The translations under genes were made by a program, and so were the position numbers. DNA of 64,000 bases, taken from positions 1,178,001 through 1,242,000 of the forward strand of contig OZ241380.1 in the NCBI GenBank assembly GCA_965200765.1, given 5' to 3'. Under the pieces are notes generated by a model that worked only from the letters and a program-made list of their open reading frames with translations, made no database searches and was not told the origin of the DNA. This document shows positions 53,905-63,300 of this stretch, in pieces. This stretch comes from G965200765 sp965200765 (lineage in GTDB: Bacteria; Pseudomonadota; Gammaproteobacteria; Arenicellales; JAJDZL01). How positions within the stretch are numbered: the first letter of the stretch is position 1; each line of letters starts with the position of its first letter.

Positions 53905-54780
53905 ATGAATGCAACAACTACAACTGCTGAAAGAAAAACGTCCCGGCCAACGCCCCAGAAGTCGGACAAAAAGGAGCCGATTAAAGAAAATTTTGGTGTC
54001 AGTGGTGCATATCCGTACAAGGACAGGCTTAAACGCAAAGAATACGAGGCTAAAAAGTCGGAGTTGCAAGTTGAACTTGTGAAGGCTCAAAACTGGGTCA
54101 AGGAAAATGGCGAGAAAGTCGTTATTCTGTTCGAAGGCCGTGATGCGGCGGGAAAAGGGGGAACGATCAAGCGCTTCATGGAACACATGAATCCGCGTGT
54201 TTCTCGAGTTGTCGCACTGCCAAAGCCGGGTGAGCGAGAAATCGGTCAATGGTACTTCCAGCGATACATCGTGCATTTACCCACGGCAGGGGAAATGGTT
54301 CTGTTTGACCGGTCCTGGTACAACCGTGCAGGCGTGGAAAAAGTCATGGGTTTTTGCAATCGGGTGGAGTATCTCGAATTTATGAGACAAACTCCGTCCA
54401 TGGAGCGAATGCTGGTTGATAGCGGGATAAAATTTTTCAAGTATTGGTTTTCTGTTAGTCGAGAAGAGCAACATCGACGTTTCTCGGCACGCGCCGATAA
54501 TCCCCTGAAACGCTGGAAGCTCAGTCCGATTGACAAAGAATCCCTGAATTTGTGGGAAGAGTATACAGAGGCGAAGGAAACGATGTTTTTTTACACCGAT
54601 ACGCGCGATGCCCCATGGACTGTGATTCGTTCAGATGACAAAAAACGCGCAAGACTGAATTGCATGCGACACTTTCTGGCAAACTTTGACTATCCAGGCA
54701 AAGACTTGGAGGTTGTGACCCCGCCGGATCCTGAAATTGTTAGCCAAGTCAAAAATATCTTGAATACACGCTCTGACTAG
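53905..54780 (+). CDS. ppk2: polyphosphate kinase 2 (PPK2 family)
   Basis: 291-residue PPK2-domain enzyme. Walker A is FEGRDAAGKGGT (residue about 73), Walker B and lid region LFDRSWYNRAGVEKVMGF, with RFSARADNPLKRWKLSPID in the conserved C-terminal part. It interconverts polyphosphate with nucleoside di- or triphosphates in the cytosol; single-domain members like this usually phosphorylate NDPs, but GDP/ADP preference cannot be read. ATG 53905 has GGAG 10 bases upstream; an upstream TTG at 53845 is less likely. Convergent with the racemase gene. Confidence 0.92.
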   Translation: MNATTTTAERKTSRPTPQKSDKKEPIKENFGVSGAYPYKDRLKRKEYEAKKSELQVELVKAQNWVKENGEKVVILFEGRDAAGKGGTIKRFMEHMNPRVSRVVALPKPGEREIGQWYFQRYIVHLPTAGEMVLFDRSWYNRAGVEKVMGFCNRVEYLEFMRQTPSMERMLVDSGIKFFKYWFSVSREEQHRRFSARADNPLKRWKLSPIDKESLNLWEEYTEAKETMFFYTDTRDAPWTVIRSDDKKRARLNCMRHFLANFDYPGKDLEVVTPPDPEIVSQVKNILNTRSD

Positions 54781-54822
54781 TCACCGGTGCCGCTCAGATT
54801 TCAATTGGAAATCCAAGGTGGG

Positions 54823-55614
54823 TTAGTGAGCGTATAGCATCCCGAATTCAGGGTGCCTGTCTTCAATACCGGCCAAGCGAAGGCAATGCCAGGCCATTGC
54901 ATGGTTACTGGAAGTTACCGGTTTGCCTGTTGCTTGTTCAATTTCAGTAACAATTGATGCTACCCGCAAATTTGTACAGGAAACAAATACCAGATCGACG
55001 TCGTCAAGCTGACCCAGATCAATCGCTGCCTCCTTGACCGAATCAGTGGAAATGAGGGCCACCGTATTATCATCTTCCTCGTTGAACGAACCAAACGCGG
55101 TAACATTGAAACCGTTGCTTTCAATGTACTTTGCGACGGCTTCGTTTACATCTTGACGATACGGAGTCAATACAGCGATGTTTTCAGCATCCAAGGTTCG
55201 AAACGCTGAAAATGCCGCTGTAACAGGGGTGGTACACTTCGCGTCCGGGCGAATTTCATTGATTCTTTCAAAGACGCGGTTTTCTCCAATCACCATCGAA
55301 GCGGACGTACAGCCAAAAGCAACGACATCAAGGTGAACATCCTTGAGGATTACGTCGGTGCACCACGGAATACGGTCTTCCATGGCCAATAGCGTTTCCG
55401 GAGTAATCGTGGCAGAGTTTTCAATTCTGCTTTCGTAGAAGGCTACGCCTTCAATATTCAGCAAGGTTCTGAATTCGTACTCGATGGTTTGGTCCGAGCC
55501 GAGAACAATGACTCCGATTGTTGCACGTTCCCCGATACCTCCGTCCGTTTCAAAAGGAATGTGGTTCCGCAAAACTCTGGATTTCATTGGTACTGCAGTC
55601 GCTGGTTGCGCCAT
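54823..55614 (-). CDS. Asp/Glu racemase superfamily enzyme (maleate isomerase/EutA-like)
   Basis: 263-residue protein of the arylmalonate decarboxylase/maleate isomerase group. The two catalytic cysteines are in AFGCTSASMVIG (about 100) and VFVSCTNLRVAS (about 213). GVIVLGSDQTIEYEFR, TPVTAAFSAFRTL and TPYRQDVN resemble EutA proteins of ectoine utilisation and related isomerases. No ectoine hydrolase is near, so the true substrate (maleate, a racemisable amino acid derivative or other) is open. Nearby dadA and ridA on the same strand point loosely to amino-acid metabolism. Confidence 0.78.
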   Translation of the reverse strand: MAQPATAVPMKSRVLRNHIPFETDGGIGERATIGVIVLGSDQTIEYEFRTLLNIEGVAFYESRIENSATITPETLLAMEDRIPWCTDVILKDVHLDVVAFGCTSASMVIGENRVFERINEIRPDAKCTTPVTAAFSAFRTLDAENIAVLTPYRQDVNEAVAKYIESNGFNVTAFGSFNEEDDNTVALISTDSVKEAAIDLGQLDDVDLVFVSCTNLRVASIVTEIEQATGKPVTSSNHAMAWHCLRLAGIEDRHPEFGMLYAH

Positions 55615-55693
55615 GAAAGTTGTACTCCCGATGTGGTTTGTTTTTTCCTATCTTACTTCAAATTTGATTGGAACAAAGCAAAATTGAAAGCAA

Positions 55694-56476
55694 TCACGCT
55701 TGACGAAACATTGCAGGGGGAAAATGCTTGTTCATGGTTTCTTGTACTCTTTTCTCTATCAAGTCGCAATACTCCGAATTCAATTCGTAGGCGATACACT
55801 TACGGTTGTTCACAATACATGCGCTGATGGTAGTGCCAGAACCGGCGAAGGGATCCAGAACAATGCCATTCGGCGGACAACTGGCCTTGACCATTCTCTC
55901 AACGATTTCAACAGGCTTCTGCGTTGGATGGTCTTCTCGTTCCGAGTGTTGCCGGTGCAACCTTGACACACTCCATACATCCTTGGGGTTGTATCCTACT
56001 TCCAGCCACTTGCTTCCTTTGAATCTGTCCCTGGTTCTCAATTTCTTCGTTTCAGGGTCGTAGGGTATCCGGACTGAATCCAGGTCAAAGTAATAGTCCC
56101 TGGACTTGGCGAACAATCCAATCGTGTCGTGCACCGATGAAAATCTTCGAGTTGAACCACCCATGCTTGGCACTTTTCTGTCCCAGATGATTTCATTCAG
56201 CATAATCATGCGCTTTTTGATTGAGGAAAATATCTCTGGCGCATGTCTCCAGGTTGCAAACAGATACAAACAAGCGTTGTCGTTCATCTTCGGAAGTGTC
56301 AGGTCAACCCATCGAAGTGTCCAGTCGACAATCTCCTCGGCGCTTTTTTTGTCAGAGTCGTTGCCGTAATCCTTGCCAAGCCCGTATGGCGGGTCCGCGA
56401 CAACCAAATCAATGGAGTTGTCTTCAAGAGAATGAACTCCTTGCAAATAGTCTTCATTGCGCAATTCGTAGTTCAT
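55694..56476 (-). CDS. DNA adenine methyltransferase, DPPY type
   Basis: 260-residue amino-methyltransferase with beta-class order: catalytic VVADPPYGLG (about residue 32) and AdoMet-binding LDPFAGSGTTISA near 215. HPTQKPVEIVERMV precedes the latter, as in many N6-adenine enzymes. No restriction gene adjoins it, so it looks like an orphan (solitary) methylase, possibly regulatory as in the YhdJ or CcrM types, though it is not clearly either. Its specificity cannot be read from sequence. Confidence 0.87.
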   Translation of the reverse strand: MNYELRNEDYLQGVHSLEDNSIDLVVADPPYGLGKDYGNDSDKKSAEEIVDWTLRWVDLTLPKMNDNACLYLFATWRHAPEIFSSIKKRMIMLNEIIWDRKVPSMGGSTRRFSSVHDTIGLFAKSRDYYFDLDSVRIPYDPETKKLRTRDRFKGSKWLEVGYNPKDVWSVSRLHRQHSEREDHPTQKPVEIVERMVKASCPPNGIVLDPFAGSGTTISACIVNNRKCIAYELNSEYCDLIEKRVQETMNKHFPPAMFRQA

Positions 56477-56572
56477 TGTTCAATTTTCCGGGCAAGACTT
56501 GTGGTTTTGTTCAAAAACAAGCGGTTACGCTAAAAATGCGAATCTTTGAGATTCGATTGTGTATTTCCAGCA

Positions 56573-57826
56573 TTACTGCATTGGATTGAAAGGAGCGGAA
56601 TCAATTTCAGGTTCCTTGCCTTCGATCAGATCGGCCGCAATTCGGGCAGATCCACAGGCCATGGTCCAGCCCATATGTCCCTGACCCGCGTTGATGAACA
56701 AGTTTTTGTACTTGCAGAAACCGATGTACGGCGTACCTTGGGGTGTCATGGGGCGAAAACAGGTTTTGTAAACCGGTTTGGAAAAGTTGGCCGCGTTCGG
56801 TAGCAAGTCTTTGATCACTTTCACCATCGGTTGAAAATCTTTGGGTTGATGATTGGAGTCATAACCCGCAAACTCCGCAGTGGCAGTGGCGCGCAACAGA
56901 TTGCCCATGGGTGCAAGAGCAATCAGATTGTCTTCATCGACAGTACCAATGGTTAGAGGCGCGTGTCTCTCCTCGACCGGCAAACTGAGTGAATAGCCTT
57001 TCACCGGATAGACAGGCAGGTCAATCCCGCTTGGCTTCAGAAGCAATGGAGTTTGCGCTCCAAGTGCAACAATGAACAAATCCGCGTCCATATTGCCTTT
57101 GGCAGAAACAATTTCACGAATGGTTGTACCGTTTGCAATGAGTTGTTTCACGTGAGTTTCAAATTGAAATTTCACTCCTCTGGATTCGCAAATTTTCACC
57201 AGTTCCAAGGCGAATTTGTGTGAATTTCCGGTTTCGTCGGTAGGGCAGTAGATTGCACCAGCGATATTGTTTTGGGTATTTTGAAACAGTGCCGGTTCAA
57301 TTTCCTCAACTTCTGACCGGTTCAAAATTTTCATTTGCTGTCCGTTGCCGGAAAGAGGCTCCGAGTGCTCAATGCCTGCATTCAACGAGGCTTTGCTTCG
57401 ATAAACAAACAATAGTCCTTTGTTTACCTGGTCATAGCCAACTCCGCTTTCCGCAACGATTTTATGCAGTCGCGTTTGCGAGTACATGCACAAAGTATGC
57501 TTGCGAAGAGAGTTTCGCACTGCATCTGTGTTGTTGCAGTGCTTTAAAAATTTGGCGGTCCAGCGCCAAAAGTCCCAATCCAGCCGAAATCGAATTCGAA
57601 ACGCTTGATCGTTCCGATAGATTGACTTGAGCAGGATTTTGGGTACTTTCGACGAGGCCCACGCATAGGCGTGGCCGGGAGCAATCATCGCCGCATTGGT
57701 CGCGCTGGCCTCCGAAGCCGGAGACGCAGCGGCATCTACGACGATGATTTCGTAATTTGGATTACGCGACAGTTCATAGGCGGTTGTGATACCGACAATC
57801 CCGGCCCCCAGAACTGCAATTCGCAT
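56573..57826 (-). CDS. dadA: D-amino acid dehydrogenase small subunit
   Basis: 417-residue FAD enzyme of the DadA type. N-terminal VLGAGIVGITTAYELS dinucleotide fold; SEASATNAAMIAPGHAYAWASS is the usual DadA substrate-side segment; C-terminal NAGQGHMGWTMACGSARIAADLI. It oxidises D-amino acids such as D-alanine to keto acids at the inner membrane, passing electrons to quinone. It follows ridA by 25 bases, so the two form an operon in which RidA removes the imine/enamine intermediate. Confidence 0.9.
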   Translation of the reverse strand: MRIAVLGAGIVGITTAYELSRNPNYEIIVVDAAASPASEASATNAAMIAPGHAYAWASSKVPKILLKSIYRNDQAFRIRFRLDWDFWRWTAKFLKHCNNTDAVRNSLRKHTLCMYSQTRLHKIVAESGVGYDQVNKGLLFVYRSKASLNAGIEHSEPLSGNGQQMKILNRSEVEEIEPALFQNTQNNIAGAIYCPTDETGNSHKFALELVKICESRGVKFQFETHVKQLIANGTTIREIVSAKGNMDADLFIVALGAQTPLLLKPSGIDLPVYPVKGYSLSLPVEERHAPLTIGTVDEDNLIALAPMGNLLRATATAEFAGYDSNHQPKDFQPMVKVIKDLLPNAANFSKPVYKTCFRPMTPQGTPYIGFCKYKNLFINAGQGHMGWTMACGSARIAADLIEGKEPEIDSAPFNPMQ

Positions 57827-57851
57827 TTGGAATTACAATTTGCTGCTTTGT

Positions 57852-58202
57852 CTATTTCAACGCGGCGGTCACCATGATTTCTACTGTAAACTGGGGTGCG
57901 GCCAGCTTTGCTTCTACACATGCACGCGTTGGAGCATTGGCAGGTACAACCCAAGAATCCCAGACAGAATTCATTTCATCAAAGTCAGCAATATTGGCAA
58001 GCCAAACAGTTGCAGTCAGAATCTTCGATTTTCCGGTGCCGGCCCTGAGAAGGTACCTGTCGATTCGCTCAAGAATATTCCGGGTTTGCTCGGCAACACT
58101 TGTACCGGGCTTGTCGAATGCAACTTGACCGGAGAGATATACCGTATTTCCGTGAATAACAACCTGGCTCATTCGCTTGTCAACTTCAATGTGCTTAATC
58201 AT
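57852..58202 (-). CDS. ridA: RidA family reactive-intermediate deaminase
   Basis: 116-residue YjgF/RidA protein. LSGQVAFDKPG, TRNILERIDRYL and the C-terminal PTRACVEAKLAAPQFTVEIMVTAA segment with the conserved arginine are typical. It hydrolyses reactive enamines/imines to keto acids. A clear AAGGAG site lies 6 bases upstream of ATG. First gene of the ridA-dadA pair, a common arrangement because DadA makes an imine product. Confidence 0.88.
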   Translation of the reverse strand: MIKHIEVDKRMSQVVIHGNTVYLSGQVAFDKPGTSVAEQTRNILERIDRYLLRAGTGKSKILTATVWLANIADFDEMNSVWDSWVVPANAPTRACVEAKLAAPQFTVEIMVTAALK

Positions 58203-58255
58203 AGTTACTCCTTATTACTAGATGAGTGATCTCAATGGATGATGTTCAATAATGC

Positions 58256-59197
58256 CTACAATGATTTTGGCGTGCCTTCTATTTTAGCCTGAAACTCATC
58301 GAAGTGGAGCGGGTCAATCAATTTGTCCTTGAAAATTCTTCTGAGGATATACAGATAACCCGGATACATGAAATATCCATTGTGCTCCAGAATTTGCTGT
58401 TTCCGGCTTCTGTACAAGGCACGTATTTCATACCATGGCAATGCCGGATTTTCATGATGCAGGCTGTGGAAATTGTTGTTCAGATACAGCAATTGGGAAA
58501 TTGGCGAGCCTTCCACGATGAGCGAGCGTTCATTTTGTGCGGTCGCCCAGCGATGTTCAGTGTAAGAGCGTAGCAACGTAAGCATAATTCCCGGATAAGC
58601 GAAACATAGCAGATATTTCCACACCGGCAAGTCGCCCACACCATTCGCGAAAGCCAAAATTGCAACACACAGAGTAACATGGCCAGTCCAAACTTTTACA
58701 TGTTGGTAGTCACCGCGCAACACTGTTAGCACTGCGGTTTTCCACAATGTATACATCGAAATGACAGGTCCGATTAGGAGACGTCCTGCCATGGTGAAGT
58801 TCACCCGGTATACCCACTTCGTCAATTTGCTGAATTGGTGCCACTCAACAGAGGTGAAATACAACGATTCCGGGTCCATTTCCGGGTTAGTCAAATCAGT
58901 GCACTGATGGTGCAGAAGATGTTCTTCCCGATAGATTGAGTACGGATACCACAATGCCAGCGGCGGTAAAACAAGCAGAGTATTCATCCAGCGTTGTGCA
59001 AACGGTCGATGATGAACCGCTTCATGCTGCAAACTTCCGTGCAAGCATACGGTGTAACCACCGAGAATGAACAATAGCCAGACTGGCAAAGCGTTGCCCA
59101 ATAAAACCAGCATGAGCCAGACTGAATAGACGCTGATCGCGACCAGCCACGTTGATGCTACCGTTCGATACCAAGGCGTAGCGGGGTTGATATTCAT
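58256..59197 (-). CDS. membrane fatty acid desaturase
   Basis: 313-residue integral membrane di-iron protein. Histidine clusters HGSLQHEAVHH, HLLHHQ and FHSLHHENP match the three His boxes of the desaturase/hydroxylase superfamily, with hydrophobic segments before and between them. Probably introduces a double bond in acyl lipids; a related carotenoid or beta-ring hydroxylase-type activity cannot be excluded. ATG 59197 is preferred; the frame stays open to a TTG at 59248. The region upstream is AT-rich. Confidence 0.85.
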   Translation of the reverse strand: MNINPATPWYRTVASTWLVAISVYSVWLMLVLLGNALPVWLLFILGGYTVCLHGSLQHEAVHHRPFAQRWMNTLLVLPPLALWYPYSIYREEHLLHHQCTDLTNPEMDPESLYFTSVEWHQFSKLTKWVYRVNFTMAGRLLIGPVISMYTLWKTAVLTVLRGDYQHVKVWTGHVTLCVAILAFANGVGDLPVWKYLLCFAYPGIMLTLLRSYTEHRWATAQNERSLIVEGSPISQLLYLNNNFHSLHHENPALPWYEIRALYRSRKQQILEHNGYFMYPGYLYILRRIFKDKLIDPLHFDEFQAKIEGTPKSL

Positions 59198-59767
59198 TGT
59201 TCTCAAGTTAACTTGTACAGTGATTTGGTTTGGTTTTGCACGATTCAAGCAATTTCAATGAAATTTTACAAAATCTTACCAAAATTTTCCTTTTTTGAAC
59301 TGTAACTTCTGGAATGTGAGTACCAAATCTGTCAATAAATTACATGCAACCAAACTGAATGAAGAGAGTCCTGAATCAGCACATGATCGACGGTGGCTTG
59401 CAGCAATCAATCTGGCAACCGAGGTTCCCGGACGCGGCGATTGAAGCGGAACACAAACTCGTCAATATATTCTTGATGGCATCAATGCGATACCGTGCAG
59501 AAAGTATCCGACAGAAAATTCTTGAAATCGCTGATGACAAATTGAACCTTTGGAAGCCGTTCATTCACTTTTTATGGCGAGGTGGTCTTGGGCTCATATC
59601 GATACGATTTGCTGTGCGAATACCCGAACGGGTTCCTAGTTCACTCGCCCTACAAACCCATCAAGCAGATCGCCACAAATCATTTTGGCAACGGTAGGCG
59701 AGCAGGTTCGAAAACTGTTTCTGCTGTCGGCAAACTTGACGACCGCACTTCGGGCAGATGAATCCAT
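59198..59767. other. intergenic region, no supported gene
   Basis: A plus-strand frame at 59359-59697 is open, but has no ribosome site, family match or plausible composition in its second half. Its right part runs into sequence related to the IS1595 relic (a FICPKCG-like reading on the minus strand near 59745-59765). Confidence 0.4.
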
Positions 59768-59860
59768 TTATTGGCGGTGCCAGTTCAATTCTTTCAGACA
59801 AGCCGCCTGAGTCGAGTACTTCTGTGTTCTTTCAAAAAATTTGGCAAGGTTCCGTTGCAT
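59768..59860 (-). pseudogene. IS1595/ISXO2-family transposase N-terminal relic
   Basis: The minus strand reads NLAKFFERTQKYSTQAACLKELNW, equivalent to the IFEWTQRYSTRPACLEEL stretch of the relic at 14638-14805. It then hits a stop, with the FICPKCG ribbon start in another frame. More decayed than the 14.7-kb copy. It opens the 5' cassette of the third giant gene. Confidence 0.6.
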
Positions 59861-59987
59861 TCGAATTTTCCCGCCGGCATAGTCAATCAGGTCGTTATGT
59901 TGCATTACTATGCAAACTATTACAATAGTTTGACGTATGCAGTCTAAATCGGTGCTGTAACTGGAGTATGCCAATCCTGAACGAACG

Positions 59988-60014
59988 TTCATAATGGATT
60001 GATTTCACTATGAA
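59988..60014. promoter_or_regulatory. inverted repeat beside G tract, copy C (imperfect)
   Basis: Right arm TTCACTATGAA is unchanged; the left arm is TTCATAATGGA, with two mismatches relative to the perfect copies. The TTGAT spacer is retained. Confidence 0.5.
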
Positions 60015-60026
60015 TTTTTAACTAGA

Positions 60027-60037
60027 GGGGGGGGGGG
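60027..60037 (+). repeat. poly-G tract 1 (11 G), upstream, copy C
   Basis: Eleven G, the same length as in copies A and B, here 55 bases before the TATAAT box. Confidence 0.75.
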
Positions 60038-60092
60038 TGAAATTATACTGAATCGCGAATGAAATTTGCATGCCTAGATAGTTTGGATGGTT

Positions 60093-60098
60093 TATAAT
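60093..60098 (+). promoter_or_regulatory. candidate -10 box TATAAT, copy C
   Basis: In the same GGTTTATAAT block as the other cassettes, about 80 bases before the leader ATG at 60177. Confidence 0.5.
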
Positions 60099-60176
60099 CA
60101 CAGATTAGTTTCTTGGCTGTTCGTTGCCGGGGCAAGTGCAGTATTTTGCTGTAAATAGAATTTCGGGTACAAGACG

Positions 60177-60372
60177 ATGAAATTGATATTGAAGCTGGTT
60201 GAACCAATTGCTTGGCTTTGCAGTAGAAAGAATTCTGTTGCGATGGCACCTAAATTTGCGAGGGGGGGGGGGGGTATTCAGGAATACTTGTATATTCAAA
60301 AGCCCGTCTCGCCGACCCGCGCTCGCCAAGCACATTTCCTGTTCGCTGCTGGCAGTGGCAATATCATTATGC
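60177..60372 (+). other. out-of-frame leader (extended signal peptide), giant gene 3
   Basis: ATG 60177 opens MKLILKLVEPIAWLCSRK and runs into the G tract. The hydrophobic core SLLAVAISLCM and cleavage-like SDAVA lie in the other frame. One G fewer (13 to 12) would give a continuous leader of about 72 residues. As in copy B, the passenger frame also stays open back to an upstream TTG (60199). Confidence 0.65.
60262..60274 (+). repeat. poly-G tract 2 (13 G), inside leader, copy C
   Basis: Thirteen G after GCGA within the leader. Leader and passenger are out of frame at this length and would be in frame at 12 or 15. Confidence 0.75.
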
Positions 60373-63300
60373 ATGCTGTCTGATGCTGTTGCTCAATCGG
60401 CGAATGTTCGCTTTCTCAGTCCGTCAGGAGTTAGTGGAACTAATATTTATGCAGACGTATTGGCAGCTAGCGGTGCGACGGTTGAGTTTGATGGGATTGG
60501 TAATGGGTATAACAACAACGCTGTCAACACCGCGCGGCTCTCAGGTGCCCCATCTGGCCTCGAAATTGCGAGTAGCAGGATCAACTGGGACAGTTTGGAG
60601 GAACTTGAGGTAACCTTGAGATGGACCGGCAGCAGCAGAACTGTCTCGGCGGATACAACAGTTACTGTTCAAATCCAAGGCGCGGGGTGGAATGGCGTCG
60701 GCATATCCAATACTCAATATTATGACGTAGGCTCCTTCACAATTCAGCCGCCCCCCAAGGAGCTGGTCACAAGCACCCCCACCAACAGCCGCACGGTCAC
60801 AGAGGCGGGCAGCTCATCGACGTTCACAGTGAGGCTGAGGGCGGCGCCGTCGGCGAGTGTGACAGTCGCTGTTACCAGCGGCGACACCTCCGAGGGCAGT
60901 GTGTCGCCCAGCACGATGACCTTCACGACCATGAACTGGAGCACTCCGCAGACGGTGACAGTAACGGGTGCCAGTGACAGTTTAAGCGACGGCAGTGTGG
61001 ACTGGAATGTTGTGCTCAATCCGGCGTCGCCTGGGATGAGCGGGGACAGCACGTATGACGGCTTGTCCAACGTGAATGTGGCGATGACCACCACCGACGA
61101 GCCTGTCTTTTCGATCGACTCGCCGAGCGTGACGGAAGGCGACAGCGGCATGGTGACCATGACGTTCACAGTCACACTGAGTGCGTCGAGCACGTCGCAA
61201 CACACGGTGAACTACGCCCGGACGGGAGGCACGGCGACGTCGGGGACCGACTACACGGCGGTTTCTTCCAGCATGCTGACGTTTACGGCAGGGACGACGA
61301 CCCAGACGATTACTGTGTCGGTTACGGGCGACACGGTGGCGGAGGGGAGCGAGACGGTGGTGATTACGCTGAGCAATCCGTCGTCGGGCACAGCGATTAC
61401 GACGGCGGTCGGCACCGGCACGATAGTAGACGACGACCGGGAATTTTCGATCGACTCGCCGAGTGTGACGGAAGGCGACACTGGTTCGGCGAACCTGGTG
61501 TTCACAGTGACGGTGACTCCGGTATCGTCGTCTCAGGTGACGGTGGACTACGCCCAGGGTACCGGTGGTACGGCGACTTCAGGGACCGACTTCACGGCAT
61601 CCTCCGCCACCGGCACGCTGACGTTTCCGGCGAATACGGCGACCCGGACGATTACAGTATCGGTGACGGGCGACACGACGGCGGAGGGGAATGAGACGGT
61701 GGTGATTACGCTGAGCAATCCGTCGGGGGGCACAATTTCGGCGACGGCTGGCACGGGCACCGGCACGATCCTGGACAACGACCTGACATTTTCGATCAAC
61801 TCGCCGAGCGTGGCGGAAGGCGACAGCGGCTTCGTGAACAACCTGGTATTCACAGTGACGCTGAGTGCGTCGGTTTCGGCATCGCACACAGTCCGCTACG
61901 GCTATGTCCCCGTCGAGAGCACTGCGAGTTCTGGGGCCGACTTCCAATTAACCGGCCTTGCGATTGGCACGCTGACGTTTCCGTCGGGAACCACGACCCA
62001 GACGATTACTATGAGAGTGAGGGGCGACACGGCGGACGAGGGCAACGAGACGGTTGTGGTCAGGCTGCTCAGCAGTCCGAGGGTCGTCATTTCGACGGCG
62101 ACCGGCACCGGCACGATACTGGACGACGACCCGAAATTCTCGATCGACTCGCCGAGCGTGACGGAGGGCGACAGCGGCTCGGCGAACCTGACATTCACGG
62201 TGACGCTGAGTGGAGCGAGGTCGGGCTCGTCGTCGCTGACGGTCGACTATGCGCAAACGGGCGGCACGGCGACTTCGGGGACCGACTACACGGCGGTCAC
62301 CGCCGGCACGCTGACGTTTGCGACGGGGGTGACAACCCAGACGTTTACGGTGTTGGTGACGGGCGACACAACAGACGAGGCGGACGAGACAGTGGTGATT
62401 ACGCTGAGCAATGCGACGACTGCCACGGGGATTGCGACGGCGACTGGTACCGGTACGATCCGAGACGATGACCCGAAATTCTCTATTGCCGATGCTAGTA
62501 GTGTGACGGAGGGCGACAGCCCGGCGAACCTGGTGTTCACGGTGTCGCTGAGTGCGGCGAGCACGTCGCAACTGACGGTGGACTATGCCCTTAGCGGTAC
62601 GGCGACTTCAGGCACCGACTACACGGCTCCTACGGGCACCACGCTGACGTTTGCAGCGAATAGCACGAGCCAGACGATTACGGTGCCGGTAACGGATGAC
62701 ACTTTGGATGAGGCGAGCGAAACGGTGGTGGTTACGCTGAGCAATCCATCGGCCGCCACGGGGATTTCGACGGCGACCGGCACCGGCACGATACTGGACA
62801 ACGACCCGCAATTCTCGATCAATTCGCCGAGCGTAACGGAGGGTGACAGCGGCTCGGTGAACCTGGACTTCACCGTGACGCTGAGTGCGGCGAGCACATC
62901 GTCGCTGACGGTCGACTACGCCCAAACGGGCGGCACGGCGACGTCGGGGACCGATTACACGGCGGTTGCTGCCAGTACGCTGACGTTTTCGGCGGGGACC
63001 ACGAGCCAGACGATCAGGGTGTCGGTGACGGGGGATACGACGAACGAGGCGAATGAAACGGTGATCATCACGCTGAGCAATGCGACGGCGGGCGCTGGCA
63101 TTTCTACGGCGGTTGGCACGGGCACAATCACGGACAACGACACGCCGGGGTTCTCGATCGACTCGCCGAGTGTGACGGAGGGCGACAGCGGTTCGCAGAA
63201 CATGACGTTCACCGTGACACTGAGTCCGGTCAGCTACCAGGCTACGACAGTGGACTATGCGACTACAACTACGGGCACGGCGACGGCGGGGACCGACTTC

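Larger units (their letters stand above)
59822..60176 (+). repeat. 5' cassette, copy C
   Basis: Third copy of the block found at 1-344 and 14787-15128. It has an insertion of about 10 bases between the G tract and TATAAT box, and two mismatches in the left arm of the inverted repeat, so it is the most diverged copy. Confidence 0.8.

Noticed and set aside
53761..54276. 171-residue minus-strand frame overlapping PPK2
   Set aside because: Antisense shadow of the PPK2 gene running into the transposase remnant.
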